Shown here piece by piece: positions 5,585 to 8,677 of a stretch of DNA of 8,677 bases (the stretch's first letter is position 1; the number at the start of each line of letters is the position of its first letter). The notes below the pieces were generated by a model that ran no database searches, was not told where the DNA came from, and worked only from the letters and a program-made list of their open reading frames with translations. The position numbers were made by a program, and so were the translations under genes. The stretch comes from Haloferacaceae archaeon. Lineage in GTDB: Archaea > Halobacteriota > Halobacteria > Halobacteriales > Haloferacaceae. The stretch is taken from positions 1-8,677 of the forward strand of contig JAHENP010000180.1 of NCBI GenBank assembly GCA_018609965.1, written 5' to 3'.

Positions 5585-6394
5585 GTGCAGACAGTCACCA
5601 GAGACGGCGTCGAGATCGCCTACGAGGAACGTGGCCAGCCGTCCGGGGACGCAGACTCCGTCGTGTTGGTCGAGGGACTGGGGTACGGGCGGTGGATGTG
5701 GCGCTGGCAGGCCGAGGCACTGGCAGACGACTACCACCTCCTGTTGCCGGACAACCGGGGCACCGGGGACTCTGACGCGCCAGAGGGGCCGTACACGGTC
5801 GGCCAGATGGCCGCCGACCTGGAGGCCGTCCTCGCGGACGCGGGCGTCAAGTCGGTCCACGTCGTCGGCGCGAGTATGGGCGGGATGATCGCCCAACGGT
5901 ACGTGCTCGACTACGACCGCGCCGCGTCGGTCGCGTTGTTCTGTACCTCGCCGGGCGGCGAGGCGGCGGTGCCGACCCCGGACGCGACGATGGCACGGAT
6001 GTTCTCCGTCCCGGACGACGCCGACGAGCGCGAGGCGATCCGCCACAAGATGGCGCCCGCGCTCTCGGAAGGGTTCCCCGAGCGCGAACCGGAGACAGTC
6101 GAACGGATCGTCGACTGGCGACTCGACTCCGACGCGCCGCCGGCGGCCCGGGAGGCGCAGGCGGGCGCCGTCGCGGCGTTCGACGCGGGCGACGAAATCG
6201 ACGAGATCAGCGTGCCGACACTGATCCTCCACGGCACCGGGGATCGGGTGTTGCCGGTTGAGAACGGGGAACTGCTCGCGGACGCGCTCGCGGACGCGCA
6301 GGTGACGTTCTACGAGGACGGTCCGCACCTGTTTTTTATCGAGGAGTCCGACCGCGTGAACGACCGGCTCAGAGGGTTCCTCGATGACGCCTGA
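5585..6394 (+). CDS. Alpha/beta-fold hydrolase
   Basis: A 269-residue single-domain alpha/beta hydrolase. The nucleophile elbow is GASMGG with Ser97, the acid is Asp220 in HGTGDRVLP, and the catalytic His248 is in EDGPHLFF, so the triad is complete. The first strand and oxyanion region read VVLVEGLGYGRWMW (residues 26-39), with Glu-Gly in place of the usual His-Gly, followed by LLLPDNRGTGDSD at 52-64. A variable cap region lies at about 125-205. GTG 5585 (then QTVTRDGVEIAYEERG) gives a family-like N-terminus and a promoter at leaderless distance; TTG 5555 would add ten residues. The stop overlaps the CoA ligase start by 11 bases, indicating translational coupling. Members cleave esters, lactones, thioesters or C-C bonds, so the substrate is unknown. 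The context suggests an acyl or ring-opening substrate whose acid product is then activated to a CoA thioester. Confidence 0.9.
   Translation: MQTVTRDGVEIAYEERGQPSGDADSVVLVEGLGYGRWMWRWQAEALADDYHLLLPDNRGTGDSDAPEGPYTVGQMAADLEAVLADAGVKSVHVVGASMGGMIAQRYVLDYDRAASVALFCTSPGGEAAVPTPDATMARMFSVPDDADEREAIRHKMAPALSEGFPEREPETVERIVDWRLDSDAPPAAREAQAGAVAAFDAGDEIDEISVPTLILHGTGDRVLPVENGELLADALADAQVTFYEDGPHLFFIEESDRVNDRLRGFLDDA
6372..6376 (+). promoter_or_regulatory. Possible Shine-Dalgarno site for the CoA ligase
   Basis: GAGGG lies seven bases before the ATG at 6384, inside the end of the hydrolase gene. An internal operon gene cannot be leaderless, so a short Shine-Dalgarno match here is consistent with its coupled position. 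The match is brief and could be chance. Confidence 0.35.
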
Positions 6395-8009
6395 AGGGGC
6401 GTTGCCGGCGGCCGGCCACGCCAACGGCTGGGTCGGCGACTGGAGCGCGCGCCGACGCCGGCTCTCGCCGGACCGTGTCGGACTGGTCGACGCCGACACC
6501 GGCCGGGCGTTCAGCTACGCCGATCTCGACGACCGCGCGAACCGGACGGCACGGCTCTGTCGTGCTCACGGCGTCGAGAAAGGTGACCGTGTCGCGGTGC
6601 TCTCCCGCAACCGGCCAGAACTCGTCGATCTGTTTTTTGCGACCGGGAAGCTCGGCGCGGTGCTCGCGCCGTTGTCCCACCGACTCGCGGCGCCGGAGTT
6701 GGGGACGATGCTGTCGGCGGTCGCGCCGGAACTGCTGGTCGTCGAGGAACCGTTCACCGATCTCGCCGCGGCCGTGCTCGCGAGTGACGCGTTCGATCTC
6801 GACGCAGGCGACGGGGCGGACGGCACAGAGCCGACAGTCGTCGTGGTCGGCGGAGAGAGGAGCGGAGCCAGCGCGGACGACTCGGTCGCCGACACGCGGT
6901 GGGACGAGACACTCCCGGCAGACGACACACCAGTCGACCGCCCGGACGTGGCACTCGCCGATCCCCACCTGTTTCTCCACACCGGCGGGTCGACCGGGGT
7001 GCCAAAGGAGACGGTGCTCCCACACCGCTCGATCCTGTGGAACTCGTTCAACACGATCACCGCGTGGGGCCTCCGGCCGGAGGACACGACGCCGATGACG
7101 TTCCCGATGTTCCACACCGGCGGGTGGAACGTGTTGACCGTGCCGTTGTTCCACCTCGGCGGGACGGTGGTGATCGCCCGCGAGTTCGACCCCGGCCAGG
7201 TGTTGCGGCTGGTCAACGAGCGGGACGCGACGGTGTTGATCGCCGTCCCCGCGGTGTTGCGCGCGATGGCCGAGCACGACCGGTGGGCCGACACCGACCT
7301 GTCGACGCTCCGATTCGCCAAGTCCGGCGGCGGGCCGTGCCGCAACGCGGTCTTGGAGTCGTGGTGGGATCGGGACGTGGATCTCTCACAGGGGTACGGG
7401 CTGACGGAGTGTGGGCCGAACAACTTCGCGATGCCGGACGACTGGCCCCGCGAGAAAGCCGACTCCGTGGGCGTCCCAGCGCCCCACGTCGACGCCCGCA
7501 TCGTCGACGAGTTCGGCGATCCGCTCCCGGACGGCGAGGTCGGGGAACTGGAGCTGTCGGGGCCACACGCCGCCGACCGGTACTGGCAGAACCCCCGCGA
7601 GTCGCGCCGGACGTTCGGCGACGACGAGAGCGACCGCTGGGTCGCGACCGGCGACTTGGCGCGTGTCGACGCGGACGGCTACTACCACATCGAAGGCCGG
7701 GTGAAGAACATGTTCGTCTCCGGCGGCGAGAACGTCTACCCGCCGGCCGTCGAGGACGCGATTGCGGACCACCCGAAGGTGTCGGAGGTGGTCGTGATCG
7801 CCGTCCCGGACGACCAGTGGGGGACGGTCGGCCGCGCGGTCGTCGCGGGTGAGGAGTCGCTGACGCTCGATGAACTCCGCGGGTTCCTCGACGACCGCCT
7901 CGCGCGGTTCAAACACCCCCGCTCGCTCCGCTTCACCGACGAGATTCCCACCTCCGGGCCGTCGAAGATCGACCGCGGGAGCGTGCAGGATCGGTTCGGT
8001 GAGGAGTGA
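6384..8009 (+). CDS. AMP-forming acyl-CoA synthetase (class I adenylate-forming ligase)
   Basis: A 541-residue enzyme that activates a carboxylic acid to acyl-adenylate and then acyl-CoA. Visible core motifs: the ATP-binding loop HTGGSTGVPK at 199-208, a substrate-pocket segment FHTGGWNVL at 243-251, A5 GYGLTE at 337-342, A7 ATGDL at 421-425, the hinge/A8 segment GRVKNMFVSGGENVYP at 438-453, and A10 PTSGPSKIDR at 522-531 with catalytic Lys528. All are intact and the length is normal. An acidic, Ala/Asp/Gly-rich stretch at about 134-190 replaces a loop of ordinary homologues, typical halophilic padding. The style resembles FadD13-like and related fatty or aromatic acid CoA ligases, but the acid cannot be named. 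The ATG overlaps the hydrolase stop by 11 bases. With the divergent MaoC-like hydratase it suggests degradation or modification of an acyl-CoA. Confidence 0.94.
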   Translation: MTPEGALPAAGHANGWVGDWSARRRRLSPDRVGLVDADTGRAFSYADLDDRANRTARLCRAHGVEKGDRVAVLSRNRPELVDLFFATGKLGAVLAPLSHRLAAPELGTMLSAVAPELLVVEEPFTDLAAAVLASDAFDLDAGDGADGTEPTVVVVGGERSGASADDSVADTRWDETLPADDTPVDRPDVALADPHLFLHTGGSTGVPKETVLPHRSILWNSFNTITAWGLRPEDTTPMTFPMFHTGGWNVLTVPLFHLGGTVVIAREFDPGQVLRLVNERDATVLIAVPAVLRAMAEHDRWADTDLSTLRFAKSGGGPCRNAVLESWWDRDVDLSQGYGLTECGPNNFAMPDDWPREKADSVGVPAPHVDARIVDEFGDPLPDGEVGELELSGPHAADRYWQNPRESRRTFGDDESDRWVATGDLARVDADGYYHIEGRVKNMFVSGGENVYPPAVEDAIADHPKVSEVVVIAVPDDQWGTVGRAVVAGEESLTLDELRGFLDDRLARFKHPRSLRFTDEIPTSGPSKIDRGSVQDRFGEE

Positions 8010-8152
8010 GAGGGCAGTCCGAGGTGAGTGTTCGTTCGAACTGAACTGTCTCGGTGCCTCGTCGTGACGACTGCGAGAACACAGCCCCCCGAGAGAACCG
8101 GACATTGCGGGTGGATCACGACGACCCACCCACAACCCGGCGAGTCGTCTGA
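8010..8152. other. Convergent intergenic gap, no gene seen
   Basis: This 143-base stretch separates the CoA ligase end from the end of the minus-strand small gene. It holds no convincing reading frame, no T-rich archaeal terminator and no RNA gene. Small dyads are present, such as GTCGT-g-ACGAC at 8061-8071 and GGGTGG/CCACCC at 8109-8131, but they are weak. Confidence 0.6.
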
Positions 8153-8578
8153 CTACTCCGCGCCGTGCTCGCTGTCGGTGTCGACGGCGAGCAGGATGAG
8201 GTTGCTCAACACCGCCAGCGCCTCCTCACGCTCGGCGGTGGTGATGACGTACTCCTCAGTGGGGAGACTGACATCGTACTGACGATCCACCGGCAGGTCG
8301 TTCTCGGTACCGACGGTTTTGGCCTCGCGCACGTCGTTGATCGCTTCGGCGGCGACTGCGGTGAGCACGAGCAGGTCGTCAGTCGACACTGGCTCGTTGT
8401 CGACGAGCGCCGACTGCACCGTGTCACAGGCACCGACGAGTGCGTCCTGTCGCGACTCGGGGATCGTCGTCTCCCGGAGCCGTTCGATGGCGGTCTCGTA
8501 GCTGCTGATTGTTCGATCGCGTCGCTGTTCGTCCGTCGCGCCGCCACGTTTTTGTGGCGGAGAATCCTTCGAACTCAT
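8153..8578 (-). CDS. Hypothetical acidic, mostly helical small protein
   Basis: A 141-residue protein from the ATG 8578-8576 to the TAG at 8155-8153. The first 22 residues are charged and disordered-looking (KDSPPQKRGGATDEQRRDR). After that come probable helices at about 24-38, 43-60, 67-87 and 114-132. A central segment is VGTENDLPVDRQYDVSLP at 89-106. There is a single cysteine at residue 51. There is no signal peptide, membrane helix, zinc cluster or enzyme motif, and I do not recognise the family. The codons inside are normal for the organism. A perfect hairpin-forming repeat lies within codons 7-13 and another abuts the start codon, which may control its expression. It converges with the CoA ligase gene and is probably unrelated to it. 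Confidence 0.8.
   Translation of the reverse strand: MSSKDSPPQKRGGATDEQRRDRTISSYETAIERLRETTIPESRQDALVGACDTVQSALVDNEPVSTDDLLVLTAVAAEAINDVREAKTVGTENDLPVDRQYDVSLPTEEYVITTAEREEALAVLSNLILLAVDTDSEHGAE
8541..8560. repeat. Perfect inverted repeat inside the 5' coding end of the small protein gene
   Basis: CCGCCAC (8541-8547) and GTGGCGG (8554-8560) are perfect 7-base arms around a GTTTTT loop. In the minus-strand mRNA the loop becomes AAAAAC, and the hairpin would begin 18 bases after the A of the start codon, within codons 7-13. A GC-rich stem so near the start could slow initiation or be a regulatory structure. Confidence 0.55.
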
Positions 8579-8599
8579 GTCGTGAGCGACCTCACGACA
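8578..8599. repeat. Perfect inverted repeat abutting the start codon
   Basis: TGTCGTGAG (8578-8586) and CTCACGACA (8591-8599) are perfect 9-base arms with a 4-base spacer CGAC. The left arm includes the A of the ATG at 8578 on the minus strand. It may be an operator over the start site of the gene at 8153-8578, or an RNA stem just before or at its start codon. Confidence 0.6.
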
Positions 8600-8606
8600 C
8601 GGGGGA

Positions 8607-8628
8607 GGTAAGGGCCCTATCCCTTACC
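8607..8628. repeat. Perfect inverted repeat upstream of the small protein gene
   Basis: GGTAAGGG (8607-8614) and CCCTTACC (8621-8628) are perfect 8-base arms around CCCTAT. The symmetry extends outward past one A/A mismatch with G/C pairs. It covers the region 29-50 bases upstream of the ATG at 8578, where a TATA box would be expected (minus-strand CTTACC at 30-35 upstream). It also spans the stop codon of the possible upstream partial gene. An operator or a terminator stem are the obvious readings. Confidence 0.6.
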
Positions 8629-8677
8629 ACCTCTCTCGAAGCGGAATCCCTCTCCCGTGCCGTACGCCTCCATAGTC
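8617..8677 (-). CDS. Possible C-terminal end of a gene cut by the right edge
   Basis: A minus-strand frame open at the edge reads MEAYGTGEGFRFERGGKG and stops at TAG 8619-8617. The first codons end in G or C as in the organism's genes, while the last few do not, as is common at a protein's end. It could be the tail of a gene starting outside the window, with the downstream small gene 38 bases further on. It could also be chance, since only 19 codons are visible. No function can be given. Confidence 0.3.
   Translation of the reverse strand, partial: TMEAYGTGEGFRFERGGKG

Noticed and set aside
8109..8131. GGGTGG/CCACCC dyad between the convergent genes as a terminator.
   Set aside because: Short arms, an 11-base loop and no T-tract. 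Archaeal terminators are typically T-rich.
1..8677. tRNA or rRNA genes, CRISPR repeats, insertion sequences or prophage attachment sites.
   Set aside because: No cloverleaf-like conserved sequence, regularly spaced direct repeats, transposase motifs or target-site duplications were seen.

Overview
The window looks like chromosome from a haloarchaeon (class Halobacteria). The evidence is high GC with strong G/C preference at third codon positions, acidic Asp/Glu-rich and Lys-poor proteins, frequent GTG starts, and apparently leaderless genes with TATA-like boxes about 25-30 bases upstream of the start codon. No RNA genes, transposases, CRISPR arrays or attachment sites were seen. No gap without a gene exceeds 300 bases; the largest are about 145 bases.

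Left part (1-2047, minus strand): a leaderless-type small protein (1721-2047) is followed by a multi-pass membrane protein (746-1654). Next comes a cysteine-rich reading frame (148 to about 747) that is clearly coding but has no usable start codon at its beginning. It is entered from the membrane-protein gene by a +1 step at that gene's stop codon. A possible membrane-protein fragment lies at the left edge (1-51).

Centre (2191-5058, plus strand): an SRPBCC/START-fold protein sits 24 bases upstream of a 788-residue superfamily 2 helicase. The helicase has the C-terminal four-cysteine DUF1998 signature of the MrfA/YprA/Hrq1 group, linked in characterised members to repair of DNA crosslinks. The two are probably co-transcribed.

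Right-centre (5098-8009): a divergon of acyl-CoA-type metabolism. A MaoC/PhaJ-like (R)-enoyl-CoA hydratase reads left. An alpha/beta hydrolase overlapping an AMP-forming acyl-CoA synthetase by 11 bases reads right. The gap between them has near mirror-image promoter elements at identical distances from the two GTG starts, with a perfect 10-base palindrome between them, suggesting co-regulation. A plausible joint role is activation of a carboxylic acid to its CoA thioester and hydration of an unsaturated acyl-CoA; the substrate cannot be told from sequence.

Right end (8153-8677, minus strand): an unrecognised 141-residue acidic protein has three perfect inverted repeats packed into 88 bases across its 5' end, and the probable C-terminal end of another minus-strand gene lies at the edge. 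These repeats and the startless cysteine-rich frame are the two parts least explained by known families.
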